A stretch of DNA of 64,000 nucleotides from CAVVGZ01 sp963747965 (GCA_963747965.1 CAVVGZ010000001.1:3193-67192); one strand, 5' to 3'. Positions 1-9,648 are shown, numbered from the stretch's first letter. The notes: generated from the letters alone by a model not told the origin. A program made the numbers and translations.

Positions 1-1
1 G

Positions 2-1132
2 AGGCCGTATGCAACAGTTAGCGTCTCCCCTTATTGGCTGCCTGGATACAGCCATCCGGGGAATAAAGGGTTTTCATTCCCATTCATCCTGCTGGTAACC
101 CTGGTCCTGACAATAACCGGCGCCTGTGGCAGGTCTCAGGCGGTTCAACCAGTCCCCACCGGGTTGGCCGAAACAATCCCTTCCGGAATAAAAGAAGCTG
201 TCCCTACCGAGACGGTTGTCATAATCCCATCTGAAGTTGTCGAAACCATCCCGCCTGAACCGGTTGATACCGTTGCTTCCACGAGTAAACCACAGCTGGG
301 ATTGGATGCCGGTGATCATGCCCTTACCATGGTCTATGATGGCCTGGAGCGCTCCTATGTACTGCATATCCCGCCAGGTTTAGATCCCTCCCGGGCTGTC
401 CCCCTGGTACTGGCTTTTCACGGCGTCGGCCTAAATGCCAGTGAAATGATCCGCATCAGCGGGTTCAATGACCAATCCGATACCTCGGGTTTCATCGTTG
501 TCTACCCGGAAGGTACCGGGGATAATAAATCCTGGAACGGCGGTCACTGCTGCGGCACAGCCGCCAGGGATAGCGTAGACGATGTTGGCTTTGTGCGCGC
601 CCTGATCGGGGAACTGCTAACAACCCTGCCGGTCGACCCAAAACAGATCCATGCCACCGGATTCTCAAATGGAGCCATTTTCACATACCGCCTGGCATGT
701 GAATTATCTGATTTAATTGCCTCTTTTGGACCTGTCAGTGCCACCCCTGCAGAGGATGATTTGCTAACCTGTGCACCCGGACGCGCTGTGCCCCTCATGC
801 ATTTCCATGGGACTGCCGATGACCCCAATCCCTATAATGGGGGGGAATCGCCTGGCGGTTATTATTTCGTTCCGGTAAATACAGCCATCCAGTTTTGGAC
901 TGATTTCAACGGATGCCCGGCTCAGCCGCAGACCACCGAAACGGGCAGCATTCTGCATGAGATGTATGCTCCTTGTGAATCTGGTTCGGCTGTGGAACTT
1001 TATACAATCGCTGACGGCAAACATGCCTGGCCGGGTGGAGAGGCAGTCAACCTGAAAATGGGTGAACCCAATATGGAAATTTCCGCAACTGCCCTGCTGT
1101 GGGATTTCTTCCGTTCCCATCCCATGCCTTGA
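2..1132 (+). CDS. PHB-depolymerase-like secreted esterase (5' partial)
   Basis: Serine esterase of the polyhydroxybutyrate depolymerase / feruloyl-esterase-like family (LpqC type), expected to cleave polyester or acyl ester bonds outside the membrane. The frame is open to the window's left edge and has no ATG, GTG or TTG before a TTG at 164, so the true start is probably outside the window. Reading upstream of 164 reveals a hydrophobic stretch (about 71-124) ending in T-G-A-C, a plausible lipoprotein cleavage site with Cys at 125-127, then a Pro/Thr/Glu-rich linker. The catalytic domain shows the early H-G-V-G oxyanion region (about 420), the nucleophile elbow G-F-S-N-G (about 659), a Cys-rich W-N-G-G-H-C-C segment (about 535), the H-G-T-A-D-D acid region (about 813), and a late K-H-A-W-P-G-G carrying the candidate catalytic His (about 1020). 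The family is clear; the substrate is unknown. An ATG at 9 lies in another frame and would need a frameshift. Confidence 0.8.
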   Translation, partial: RPYATVSVSPYWLPGYSHPGNKGFSFPFILLVTLVLTITGACGRSQAVQPVPTGLAETIPSGIKEAVPTETVVIIPSEVVETIPPEPVDTVASTSKPQLGLDAGDHALTMVYDGLERSYVLHIPPGLDPSRAVPLVLAFHGVGLNASEMIRISGFNDQSDTSGFIVVYPEGTGDNKSWNGGHCCGTAARDSVDDVGFVRALIGELLTTLPVDPKQIHATGFSNGAIFTYRLACELSDLIASFGPVSATPAEDDLLTCAPGRAVPLMHFHGTADDPNPYNGGESPGGYYFVPVNTAIQFWTDFNGCPAQPQTTETGSILHEMYAPCESGSAVELYTIADGKHAWPGGEAVNLKMGEPNMEISATALLWDFFRSHPMP

Positions 1133-1420
1133 ATTTTTACTTTGAAGCGCTGCCATTTATTCACCTGGATTATCTCCCTGGGAGAAAATGCTATTATATA
1201 ATTCAGGTAAAATGGTTGATGGTATTGTATTGGTGGAAAGGTCCCAGAAGTCCGGGATATCCGGAGGCATATTGAGCTTACAGGATAAAATGAAAGGCAC
1301 CTGGTCTCAATCTATCTGGAGTCCCATACTCCGATGATATATTTATTAAAATTACCGGGAAGCTTATCGATTTTTAATAACAAACAGAAATATTGAAACA
1401 ATGATAAGGATGGAAACATC

Positions 1421-2012
1421 ATGAAATTAAGATTATTCGTTTTGGTCAGCCTGTTTATTCTCCTATCTATTTTATTTTCTGGTTGCGCGGCTGCCGCAGC
1501 CCCCACTGAAAAGGCGCCTGCAGCAACCGATATCCCAACAGAACCACCGGGTGAAACAGAAACGAGCGAAGCGGGCGTCCTTCCCACCAGCGTTCAACCC
1601 GGCGCTGAACCAGCTTTCCCCCCAGGCCATCTCGGCACAGAGGGCGCTCATGCCAGCCTTGCATGTGAATCCTGCCATAAAAATGGGGTATACAAAGGCA
1701 CACCTTCGTCATGCGCCGCCTGCCACTCCGAACCAGATTTCCATGTTGGAAAATTCGGCACAGATTGCGCCACATGCCATTCCCCCACTGCCTGGTCATC
1801 CGTTGACTACGAGGGACCGCATACAATTCCCTATGGATCATAATGGTGCAGATGGGCAGTGTGCCACCTGCCATCCTGATGGTCTAACCGCATATACCTG
1901 CTTTAACTGCCACAATTCCGAAAAAATTGCTGACGAGCACGACGAGGAAGGCATCTCAGATATTAATAACTGTGTGGATTGCCATGCGGATGGCCGAAAA
2001 CCGGATGATTAG
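1421..2012 (+). CDS. Six-heme c-type cytochrome lipoprotein, frameshifted
   Basis: Small multiheme cytochrome, probably an electron-transfer protein tethered outside the membrane. It begins with a signal peptide ending in S-G-C (lipobox, about residue 22), then a Pro/Thr/Glu-rich linker and three CxxCH heme sites (CESCH, CAACH, CATCH). This frame stops at 1843. The next frame continues to 2012 with F-P-M-D-H-N-G-A followed by three more sites (CATCH, CFNCH, CVDCH). Removing one A near 1824 joins the parts as H-T-F-P-M-D-H. The same M-D-H-G/N-G-A-x-G-x-C-x-x-C-H-P module ends the large cytochrome at 12888-14923, so the two are related and the second half belongs to this gene. Heme attachment is inferred from the motifs. 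The shift could be a sequencing error or a real lesion. Confidence 0.8.
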
Positions 2013-2571
2013 GATGACTTTTCCAGTTTGTTTTCCACTTTTCCAGCAGCGCCTTGATCCATTCCCATATGGACTCCCTCGCTCATCCGAACCGTAATAA
2101 GTCTCAGTGTCATTGCTAGGCCTGGCTGAAAACAGACCGGTTCGACTCAATAAAAAAATCTTTGACAATGCCCCGGAAAGGAATGAGAAACCAGCAATTG
2201 ATTCATGCCGGTTTTTCATCGACAGCACAGAATGGTTCCAAAGAATAGGAATAATCGGATCCACCACACTCAAAATCCGAATACGGAATCAATCTTTTAA
2301 GGCAGCCCGCCTGGGTACTATTCCCAGAGCAGTCGAATAGACGTTCTTCGGAATATTTAACCAGAATCAGGCTAACGGTCCGTATTCTGAATCATCACAG
2401 GATATTAGACCGTCCGTTAGGCTGGATGAAAGTAAGGCGGGGATAAAAATCCCGGTTAGCAGCAAGGGGTTATTCAAATCAATGATTACGGAAAATATCC
2501 GTTTAAATAATTTATCCCAGATTGTAGCCTCGAGATAACAATCTGGGATAAATATAAGTCCGTTTATGGAT
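2013..2571. other. Intergenic stretch, convergent, no gene seen
   Basis: It lies between the six-heme cytochrome (plus) and the transporter operon (minus). A 77-codon plus-strand ORF (2107-2340) has no recognisable features and is not called. The stretch contains an imperfect inverted repeat (CTAACGGTC near 2374 against a GTCCGTTAG near 2414) and the strong hairpin listed separately. Confidence 0.5.
2510..2553 (-). terminator. Hairpin after the ribose-type ABC operon
   Basis: A perfect 16-bp stem: 2510-2525 (starting ATTTATCCC) pairs with 2538-2553, with a 12-nt loop. It sits 19 bases past the permease stop codon on the minus strand. The flank is A/T-rich rather than a clean U-run, so it may act as a terminator or a 3' stabilising structure. 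It could serve the convergent cytochrome gene as well. Confidence 0.6.
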
Positions 2572-3621
2572 TTAGCCTTTCACCCGGGTCCTGTATGAGC
2601 TGATCAAGACGGCCAGGAACACAATGATGCCGCGCACCACAAATTGGAGGTAAATATCGAAATTTAAAAGAGTCATCCCATTCGAAATCACACCCATGAA
2701 AATGACACCCAGTAATGTGCCCCAGACTTTTCCGATACCGCCAGTGAAACTGGTACCGCCAATAATCACCGCCGCGATCACATCCAGTTCCCAACCCCGG
2801 CCAAAGCTGAAAGAACCAGCCAAAACCTGGCCCGCAGTCATAATACCGGATATTACGGCCAGGAGCTGCACACTGATGAAACAGAACACCTTAATCCGGC
2901 CCACATTGATACCGCTCAATCGGGCAGACTCCGCATTGCCACCCACCGCATATATCGACCGGCCGATAGTCGTATAGTCCATAATATAGTAAACAACCAG
3001 AAAAGAAACGATCAATATAAGCGCTGGAACTGGGATCCCGGCGACTTTAATGCCCTCAGGCAGGTTGTTGACAATCCAGGCAGGAATAGGAATTCTGGCT
3101 CCGCCAAGGCTATTAAACCATTCCGGGTACTGGTTGGCAATTGGGAAACCACCGCTGATCATACCCGCCAGGCCATAGAGCACATTTAATGAAACCAGTG
3201 TGACGATAAACGGCGGCATACCTGCCTTATGGGAGAAAACTCCATGGAACCATCCTATTCCAACCGCCAGCAAAATAGAAATTGCTATTCCGATAAAACA
3301 GGCAGTATTTAAATCCATTCCACTGGCTGTTAAATCACGGCAGCAGCGTGCCACAATTACACCCGATAATGCAACCGTTGAGCCGATCGAAAGGTCAATC
3401 AAACCGGCGATAATCACCATGGTCATGCCAAAAGCTATCACTCCTTTGAGCGAATTGGCGCGGAAAATATTCATCCAATTCGACCAGGTGGAAAAACCCG
3501 AGACACTTAATGCCAGAGAAACGATCAGGGCAATTAAAATCACTTCAATGGCATGATCAAGTAAAAATATCCTCACCTTCTTTCGATCAAACATCTGTCC
3601 GTTGGCAGTTAGCATACCCAT
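2572..3621 (-). CDS. Ribose-family ABC transporter permease
   Basis: Inner-membrane permease of the RbsC/XylH type (BPD_transp_2 family), which forms the translocation channel of a sugar importer. Hydrophobic segments run through the 349 residues, and the family hallmarks are visible: D-L-S-I-G-S-T-V-A-L near residue 77 and the conserved A-V-I-I-G-G-T-S-F-T-G-G-I-G loop near residue 288. The length is normal. It starts 7 bases after the ATPase gene on the same strand, so the two are co-transcribed behind the binding protein (5282-7352). The adjacent DeoR-type regulator and ROK kinase support a carbohydrate or sugar-derivative substrate; the exact sugar cannot be read from the sequence. Confidence 0.9.
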   Translation of the reverse strand: MGMLTANGQMFDRKKVRIFLLDHAIEVILIALIVSLALSVSGFSTWSNWMNIFRANSLKGVIAFGMTMVIIAGLIDLSIGSTVALSGVIVARCCRDLTASGMDLNTACFIGIAISILLAVGIGWFHGVFSHKAGMPPFIVTLVSLNVLYGLAGMISGGFPIANQYPEWFNSLGGARIPIPAWIVNNLPEGIKVAGIPVPALILIVSFLVVYYIMDYTTIGRSIYAVGGNAESARLSGINVGRIKVFCFISVQLLAVISGIMTAGQVLAGSFSFGRGWELDVIAAVIIGGTSFTGGIGKVWGTLLGVIFMGVISNGMTLLNFDIYLQFVVRGIIVFLAVLISSYRTRVKG

Positions 3622-3628
3622 AATTGCA

Positions 3629-5131
3629 CTAATCTCCTCTCATGCAAATTTCATACAGCTCATTGATGTTGATATTATCTGGGTTTACTTCATCAACAAT
3701 TTTTCCATGCCGCATAATTAAGATCCGGTGGCAGACTTCCAATAATTCTTCAAGCTCGGTGGAAACAAAAATGGAGGCAATGCCCTTCTTGGCCTGCTCC
3801 CACATAATTTCAAATATTTGTTGTTTGGCACTCACATCGATGCCCCGGGATGGCTCATCATACAGCATTATCTTGGGGCTGGTGTTCAGCCAGTTTCCCA
3901 GCACAACTTTTTGTTGGTTGCCGCCTGATAAAGAGTTGCAGGAAACATTGATATTTGTGACTTTTATATCCAGTTCTTTTACTTGCTTTTCGGCAAATAT
4001 ATTCCTTCTATTCTTATCTTCAATCAAGCCTCTGGATGTAAGATTCATACTTGCATAACACAGGTTATCCAGAATCGAATGGATCAGGATCAAACCTTCC
4101 AATTTGCGGTTTTCTGGTGTAAGGCCAACCCCGGAATTTTTCATTTGTATGGGGTTCGTATGTTTATAAGACTTGCCTTCGATAATGACTTCACCGTTAT
4201 CCGGCGGATCTGCACCAAAAATTCCGCGCAGCAATTCCGTGCGTCCCGATCCAAGCATCCCGGCGATACCTAATACCTCTCCCCGTTTAAGGTTGAAATT
4301 TACATTCTGGTAGCGCCCCTTGCGGTTTAAGTCTTTAACTTCCATAACGATTTCTTCATTGACCTGAAAGTCTTTCGGACGGCTTTGAATTTTTACCTCG
4401 CCAAACATCATATCAATAATATCTTTGTGTTGGATTTCTTTCATCTTGACGGTACCAACCAATCGACCATCACGCAGCACGGATACTGTATCAGCGATTT
4501 GGGGTAATTCCTGTAACTTATGGGTAATATAGATGACGATAACGCCTTGATCACGCAACGCGCGCACTGCGTCAAAGAGGCTCTGGACTTCATTTTGAGC
4601 CAGGGCTGAAGTTGGTTCATCTAACAAGATCGCTTGAGGGTTAAAGCTGAGGGCTTTGGTGATTTCAACTACCTGCGCCTGCCACATACTCAAGCGGTAC
4701 AAAGGTGTTAGCGGATCAATATTGGCCTTCATCTTTTGCAGCAACTCACCAGCCATCTGGTTGGTTTTTTGCCAATCGATCGTACCATATCTCTTTGGTA
4801 GCCGGCCTAAAAAAATATTTTCGGCTACCGACAGCCAGGGGATCAGGCTCATTTCCTGATAGACCGTTACAATGCCTTTTTCGTATGCTCCGGCCGTGTC
4901 ATTAAAGTGAAGTTTATTCTCGTTGAGGAAAATTTCACCGGATGTTGGCTGAACCGCACCGCCGAAAATTTTGATCAGGGTGGATTTCCCGGAACCATTT
5001 TTTCCCACCAGAGCATTGACCTGCCCGCTGGTAAAAGATATGGATACCTCGTCAAGGGCTCGGGTTCCGGGATAATCTTTAGTAATGTGGTCTGCCCTTA
5101 ATATTAAATCGCTCACCTTGTCAACCTCCAA
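3629..5131 (-). CDS. Ribose-family ABC transporter ATPase (two NBDs)
   Basis: Cytoplasmic ATP-binding subunit of the RbsA/MglA type, energising the importer formed with the permease at 2572. It has two nucleotide-binding domains in 500 residues. NBD1 has Walker A G-K-N-G-S-G-K-S-T (about residue 43), a divergent signature region (L-S-M-W-Q-A-Q-V) and Walker B I-L-L-D-E-P-T (about residue 167). NBD2 has the degenerate P-loop G-M-L-G-S-G-R-T-E-L usual in this family, then L-S-G-G-N-Q-Q-K-V and Walker B M-L-Y-D-E-P. The length is typical. It is separated from the upstream binding-protein gene by about 150 bases containing a hairpin (5221-5253), which fits higher expression of the binding protein. 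Confidence 0.92.
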   Translation of the reverse strand: MEVDKVSDLILRADHITKDYPGTRALDEVSISFTSGQVNALVGKNGSGKSTLIKIFGGAVQPTSGEIFLNENKLHFNDTAGAYEKGIVTVYQEMSLIPWLSVAENIFLGRLPKRYGTIDWQKTNQMAGELLQKMKANIDPLTPLYRLSMWQAQVVEITKALSFNPQAILLDEPTSALAQNEVQSLFDAVRALRDQGVIVIYITHKLQELPQIADTVSVLRDGRLVGTVKMKEIQHKDIIDMMFGEVKIQSRPKDFQVNEEIVMEVKDLNRKGRYQNVNFNLKRGEVLGIAGMLGSGRTELLRGIFGADPPDNGEVIIEGKSYKHTNPIQMKNSGVGLTPENRKLEGLILIHSILDNLCYASMNLTSRGLIEDKNRRNIFAEKQVKELDIKVTNINVSCNSLSGGNQQKVVLGNWLNTSPKIMLYDEPSRGIDVSAKQQIFEIMWEQAKKGIASIFVSTELEELLEVCHRILIMRHGKIVDEVNPDNININELYEICMRGD

Positions 5132-5220
5132 TATGCCTTCTCGAATGGATAGCCAGTTCTCAAGAAAATGATGGCAAGTTTTTTACAATTAATATTTTAT
5201 TCTTTTTTGTCAGTTTTTGA

Positions 5221-5253
5221 AACAGGGAGACTTTTCTAAGAAGCCTCCCTGTT
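5221..5253 (-). terminator. Intercistronic hairpin between binding protein and ATPase
   Basis: AACAGGGAG (5221-5229) pairs with CTCCCTGTT (5245-5253), and an inner CTT/AAG extends the stem. It lies 28 bases beyond the binding-protein stop codon in the transcribed (minus) direction and is followed on that strand by a T-rich run. Position and shape fit a partial terminator or mRNA-stabilising element that lets binding protein outnumber ATPase and permease. Confidence 0.65.
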
Positions 5254-5281
5254 TAATGGTAGGGTTAATCAAGAGGAACTA

Positions 5282-7352
5282 CTAGGGAATGGGTAATGCT
5301 TCCAACGCATTATCCACACGCCAGGTATTGACTGCTTCCTTATCATCCGCAGAGAGCAGGATTCCCGGAGCAATGGTCAGCTTGCCAACAGATTCACCCG
5401 GTTTTCCCATCAGGAAGTTGATCAGATCGGTCATGGCAGCCACACCCTGACCATAGGGGTCCTGGGCAATTGCGGCCTGTAAATCGCCATCAATGATCAA
5501 TTGGGTGATCTGGTCGGAACCATCATAACCAAACACGGCGATTTGACCAGTCAGTCCAGCCTGTTTGACAGCCAGGGCTGCCCCAATGGTGCCGCCTTCA
5601 TTGCAGGCAAAGAGCACCTGGATATCAGGATTGGCCGTCAGCATATCGGCGGTGGCGGTGAGGGCAGCATCCTGGAGGGGAGCGCTCTGGTGGGCAACCA
5701 CTTCATACTCAACGTTGGCTTTCTTCAGGGCGCTCTCAAAGCCGCCGTAGCGCAGTGAGGATTCTTCAGGCTTTTGAGCATCGTAATCGATGATGCCAAC
5801 CTTGATCGGTCCGGTCAGATTGTTATCCTGAATGTACTTCACCGCGGCTTCACCGACTGCTTCGCCGTTGGCGGTGTTGTCACTCTCGTAACCACCGGCA
5901 ACGAAGGAAACATCCGTAAATCCGCCGGAGTTTGTAAGTGCAACTACAACACCCTGGTCATTGGCCTGCTTGAGCGCTTCAATGGATACAGTCGGGCTCA
6001 GCGGGGCAATGGCAATACCGTTGACACCCTGTGAAATGTAGGTGTTGATCAGCTCCGTCTCTTTGGCCTGGTCATTGCTGGAGTTGCCAATGATAACCTG
6101 CTTTGACGCCCAATTCCGCCCCGGCATCCTGGAAACCTTGCACCATGGACTTCATGAACTGGTCATCCTGGAATACTACACCGGCTACAGTGATATCACC
6201 GGCTGCCATCGGAGTCGCCGGCGCTACGGGAGCCGTCTCATGTCCAGCGGGGATGGGGATTTCATCCAACGCATTATCCACACGCCAGGTATTGACTGCT
6301 TCCTTATCATCCGCAGAGAGCAGGATTCCCGGAGCAATGGTCAGCTTGCCAACAGATTCACCCGGTTTTCCCATCAGGAAGTTGACCAGATCGGTCATGG
6401 CAGCCACACCCTGACCATAGGGGTCCTGGGCAATTGCGGCCTGTAAATCACCATCAATGATCAATTGGGTGATCTGGTCGGAACCATCATAACCAAACAC
6501 GGCGATTTGACCAGTCAGTCCAGCCTGTTTGACAGCCAGGGCTGCCCCAATGGTGCCGCCTTCATTGCAGGCAAAGAGCACCTGGATATCAGGATTGGCC
6601 GTCAGCATATCGGCGGTGGCGGTGAGGGCAGCATCCTGGAGGGGAGCGCTCTGGTGGGCAACCACTTCATACTCAACGTTGGCTTTCTTCAGGGCACTCT
6701 CAAAGCCGCCGTAGCGCAGTGAGGATTCTTCAGGCTTTTGAGCATCGTAATCGATGATGCCAACCTTGATCGGTCCGGTCAGATTGTTATCCTGAATGTA
6801 CTTCACCGCGGCTTCACCGACTGCTTCGCCGTTGGCGGTGTTGTCACTCTCGTAACCACCGGCAACGAAGGAAACATCCGTAAATCCGCCGGAGTTTGTA
6901 AGTGCAACTACAACACCCTGGTCATTGGCCTGCTTGAGCGCTTCAATGGATACAGTCGGGCTCAGCGGGGCAATGGCAATACCGTTGACACCCTGTGAAA
7001 TGTAGGTGTTGATCAGCTCCGTCTCTTTGGCCTGGTCATTGCTGGAGTTGCCAATGATAACCTCTTTGACGCCCAATTCCGCCCCGGCATCCTGGAAACC
7101 TTGCACCATGGACTTCATGAACTGGTCATCCTGGAATACTACACCGGCTACAGTGATATCACCGGCTGCCATCGGTGTCGCCGGCGCTACGGGAGCCGTC
7201 TCATGTCCAGCAGCCGGGGGAGTAGTTGGAGCGGTTTCTTCAGTCGTGGTTTCTGGAGCGGCGGTCGGGGTAGCCGGAGCAGCGCATGCGGTTAAAACCA
7301 GTCCAAGCACTACTAACAGGCTAAATAACTTAAACATGCTTTTCGTAATCAT
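5282..7352 (-). CDS. Sugar ABC binding lipoprotein, tandemly duplicated and frameshifted
   Basis: Periplasmic-binding-protein-like subunit (Peripla_BP_4, ribose/RbsB-like) that would capture substrate outside the membrane. The start at 7352 gives a signal peptide ending L-T-A-C (lipobox, Cys about residue 23), a Thr/Pro/Ala/Glu-rich linker and a full binding domain of about 320 residues that ends D-E-I-P-I-P. The linker end and the whole domain then repeat, ending E-A-L-P-I-P at 5282. One extra base near 6100 (copy 1 reads CCTGCTTTG where copy 2 reads CCTCTTTG) shifts the frame, so as given the first ORF ends at 6072 after the start of the second domain. Without that base the product would be one lipoprotein with two nearly identical binding domains. 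Alternatively the duplication is an assembly artefact around a single-domain gene. Confidence 0.85.
5285..6248. repeat. 964-bp tandem direct repeat, copy 1
   Basis: This segment matches 6249-7212 base for base at an offset of 964, apart from a few substitutions (for example near 5421, 5487, 5732 and 6207), one extra base near 6100, and divergence in the first roughly 16 bases. The unit is 321 codons plus one base, and the one base is the frameshift. The near-identity means the duplication is recent or is being homogenised. Confidence 0.9.
6249..7212. repeat. 964-bp tandem direct repeat, copy 2
   Basis: Second copy of the repeat described at 5285-6248. It encodes the signal-peptide-proximal binding domain and is in frame with the start codon. 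The boundary with unique sequence is at about 7212, inside the codons for the linker, where copy 1 reads into the P-I-P-A-G-H junction. Confidence 0.9.
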
Positions 7353-7543
7353 TTTTGTTCTTCTCCTTATATGGTTATATATTGATCACAGTATTTTCTG
7401 AAACAATGAATTATCCAATTAAGGCATTTTTTGGTTTCACCTCCATACCAACCTCCGGATTAATTTGCTATAAATATGCATTGGATTATATTAGCTACTA
7501 TTATTATGTTAGAAATTAACAAGTACACAAATCTATGTTTGTA

Positions 7544-7642
7544 TATTAGCACATAATGTTTATAAATGTCAAGTTAATTGTTCGAGATTTGCAGTATTTT
7601 TAAGATTTATTGATTGACATAGAACATTTTTTTGGTTATAAT
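7544..7642. promoter_or_regulatory. Divergent promoter region, regulator/transporter
   Basis: On the plus strand, TTGACA (7614-7619) and TATAAT (7637-7642) are exact sigma-70 consensus boxes with a 17-nt spacer, placed to drive the DeoR-type regulator at 7776. On the minus strand, TTGACA (complement of 7567-7572) with a weaker -10-like A/T box near 7543-7549 could drive the binding-protein operon. The 423-bp gap between the divergent genes is strongly A/T-rich, and the regulator probably binds here. No operator palindrome could be assigned by eye. Confidence 0.65.
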
Positions 7643-7775
7643 CAAAAATATCAAGGTGTGATTTAAAATAAGTTATGCTTTCGGGTACGTCAGTTAATTC
7701 TTTAATTAAATTATGTGAATAGGATATTGCTCGACAAAGAGAGAGTGATATAATCGGGCGGGTTGAGGAGATTGA

Positions 7776-9497
7776 ATGCGGACAAATGACCGTGTAGTGC
7801 AAATCGGGGTGTTGGTGGATGAGCGCGGATTTGTTTCCGTGAGAGATTTGAGCGAACACTATCAAGTCTCCGAAATGACTATTCGCCGCGACTTGCAACG
7901 CCTGGAAGAAGAGGGTCGAATACAGCGCACTTTCGGGGGAGCAGCCAGCCTCCACTTTGGGACTAAACTGCTGGGTAAAATAGATCCTGAATCCACAAAT
8001 TCTTCCCCGGATGAAGTGCTGACAAATCGAGTGGATGTAATTATTGCTTCTTCGATTGAACAGCATTTCGATTTTTTGTTATTAGACATGGCCAGTAAGA
8101 AGAACCTCCCTATTGTAGCTGAATCGGCTCCCCTTGAAAAAGAAGTCACCCTTGTTGCTCTGGATAATTACAAGGCTGCTCATGCTCTTGGACGCAGCGC
8201 AGGTGAGGAGAGTACCCGGCGCTGGAATGGCCAGGTACACGTGCTTGACCTGACCTATCGGATGCCGAACACCCGCGTCCGCAGTCAGGCTTTCATGGAT
8301 GGCATCCATGAAACCTGTCCGCAGGCTGAGTTGATCCTTTCAATTGACGCCCAATCCAGCAGGCAAACTTCCTACCAGGTTACCAAAGATGCCCTGACGG
8401 TTCACTCAAACATAAATGTGATTTTTGCTATCAATGATGCTACCGCTTGGGGAGCTTTACAGGCTTGCCGTGAACTCGCAATAGATCCGGAAAAAATCAC
8501 CATACTGCCTTTTGGTTTGGAAGGCGTAACTATGCGTGATGCACTTGCCGAAGGAACATATTGCCGCATCGGCCTGGCCATGTTCCCAGAAATTGTAGCC
8601 CCAGCCTGCATTGAGGCGGCAATCACAGCCTATCGACGCTTACCTCTCCCCCCCCATTTGGTAACACCTTTCCACGTCTTGACAACAGAAAGCCTAACGG
8701 AAATGTATGTGAAGACCCAGGAAGGTTGGAAGCTGCGCTGGGATGTAGTCAAAAGACAATTTACCCTTCCTATCGATATCCATCCGCCAAAGGAACGGTC
8801 TCGGATAAACTTGCCCCGCCGGATTGGCTTTATCGTCCCCTTCAGTGAACATGAATGGTACCGCAATCTGGTAGTTTTGATGCAGGAGCATGCCCGGATT
8901 TATGAAATCCAGCTTGAATTTGTGAATACTGAGAAAGACATGTATGACGAAGTAGAAATCCGCCGGAAGGCCATTGCCCAACTGGCTGCGCAGCACGTTC
9001 AGGAAAAGGATGTCTTGATAATTGACAATGGTCCAATTTCCGGCTATTTGGCACAAAACCTTATCGGAAAAAGTGAAGTTACGGTAATTACCAATGCCAT
9101 GAACGTATTTAAAATCCTTGAACAGGACACAGGCATTACCTTGATTTCCACCGGTGGGGTTCTGCGCCGAACCAGTCAGGTATTGGTGGGTCCTGCCGCT
9201 GAGGCAAGCTTGCGAGATCTACGCGCGGATAAGCTTTTCCTAAGTGTCACAGGTATCTCGCTGGATTTCGGTCTTTCGCATACTACATACTCTGAAGTAA
9301 CCATCAAGCAAGCTATGATCCGTTCTGCCCGCGAAGTAATTTTGGTGGCAGATTACACAAATTTTGGGCAGGAATCGGTTGCCCAGGTTGCAGAATTAAG
9401 CATCGTCAATCGCCTGATCACTGACGATTCATTACCAGCCAATATCCGCCTGGATCTGGCAAAACTGGGTATTAAGTTGAACATGGCAATTACATGA
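7776..9497 (+). CDS. DeoR-HTH / periplasmic-binding-like / DeoRC fusion regulator
   Basis: A 573-residue transcription regulator with three parts. Residues 1-60 are a DeoR-type winged helix-turn-helix (S-V-R-D-L-S-E-H-Y-Q-V-S-E-M-T-I-R-R-D-L). Residues about 85-310 resemble a Peripla_BP_4/LacI-type sugar-binding domain (A-L-D-N-Y-K-A-A near 129, A-I-N-D-A-T-A-W-G-A near 219, then P-F-G-L-E-G). Residues about 345-560 match the DeoR C-terminal sensor domain (I-I-D-N-G-P, T-V-I-T-N-A-M-N, S-T-G-G-V-L-R-R, A-D-K-L-F-L, L-I-T-D-D). Ordinary DeoR proteins are about 250 residues and lack the middle domain. It is divergent from the ribose-type importer and just upstream of a ROK kinase, so it probably senses both the free sugar and its phosphorylated form. 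That dual sensing is inference. Confidence 0.85.
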   Translation: MRTNDRVVQIGVLVDERGFVSVRDLSEHYQVSEMTIRRDLQRLEEEGRIQRTFGGAASLHFGTKLLGKIDPESTNSSPDEVLTNRVDVIIASSIEQHFDFLLLDMASKKNLPIVAESAPLEKEVTLVALDNYKAAHALGRSAGEESTRRWNGQVHVLDLTYRMPNTRVRSQAFMDGIHETCPQAELILSIDAQSSRQTSYQVTKDALTVHSNINVIFAINDATAWGALQACRELAIDPEKITILPFGLEGVTMRDALAEGTYCRIGLAMFPEIVAPACIEAAITAYRRLPLPPHLVTPFHVLTTESLTEMYVKTQEGWKLRWDVVKRQFTLPIDIHPPKERSRINLPRRIGFIVPFSEHEWYRNLVVLMQEHARIYEIQLEFVNTEKDMYDEVEIRRKAIAQLAAQHVQEKDVLIIDNGPISGYLAQNLIGKSEVTVITNAMNVFKILEQDTGITLISTGGVLRRTSQVLVGPAAEASLRDLRADKLFLSVTGISLDFGLSHTTYSEVTIKQAMIRSAREVILVADYTNFGQESVAQVAELSIVNRLITDDSLPANIRLDLAKLGIKLNMAIT

Positions 9498-9648
9498 GTG
9501 ATTTACTTCAACACTAAGCAGGTTATGGCATTTTCATAAATCATTATTTCAAATCAAGATGTTCAACTCATCTAATCCTTTTCATAAGGTGACTTTATCG
9601 AGAATATTCAGCCTGTTAAGAATAACCGGGGCAAAAAAGGGAACATTT

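Noticed and set aside
2107..2340. 77-codon plus-strand ORF after the six-heme cytochrome
   Set aside because: No ribosome site, no recognisable family, and it overlaps an inverted repeat region between convergent genes.
5501..7401. Plus-strand ORFs across the binding-protein duplication
   Set aside because: They are antisense shadows that repeat at the same 964-bp offset as the real gene.
9559..9648. Upstream in-frame ATG for the ROK kinase
   Set aside because: The added 30 residues are not family-like, and the AAAGGGA site before 9649 supports the inner start.
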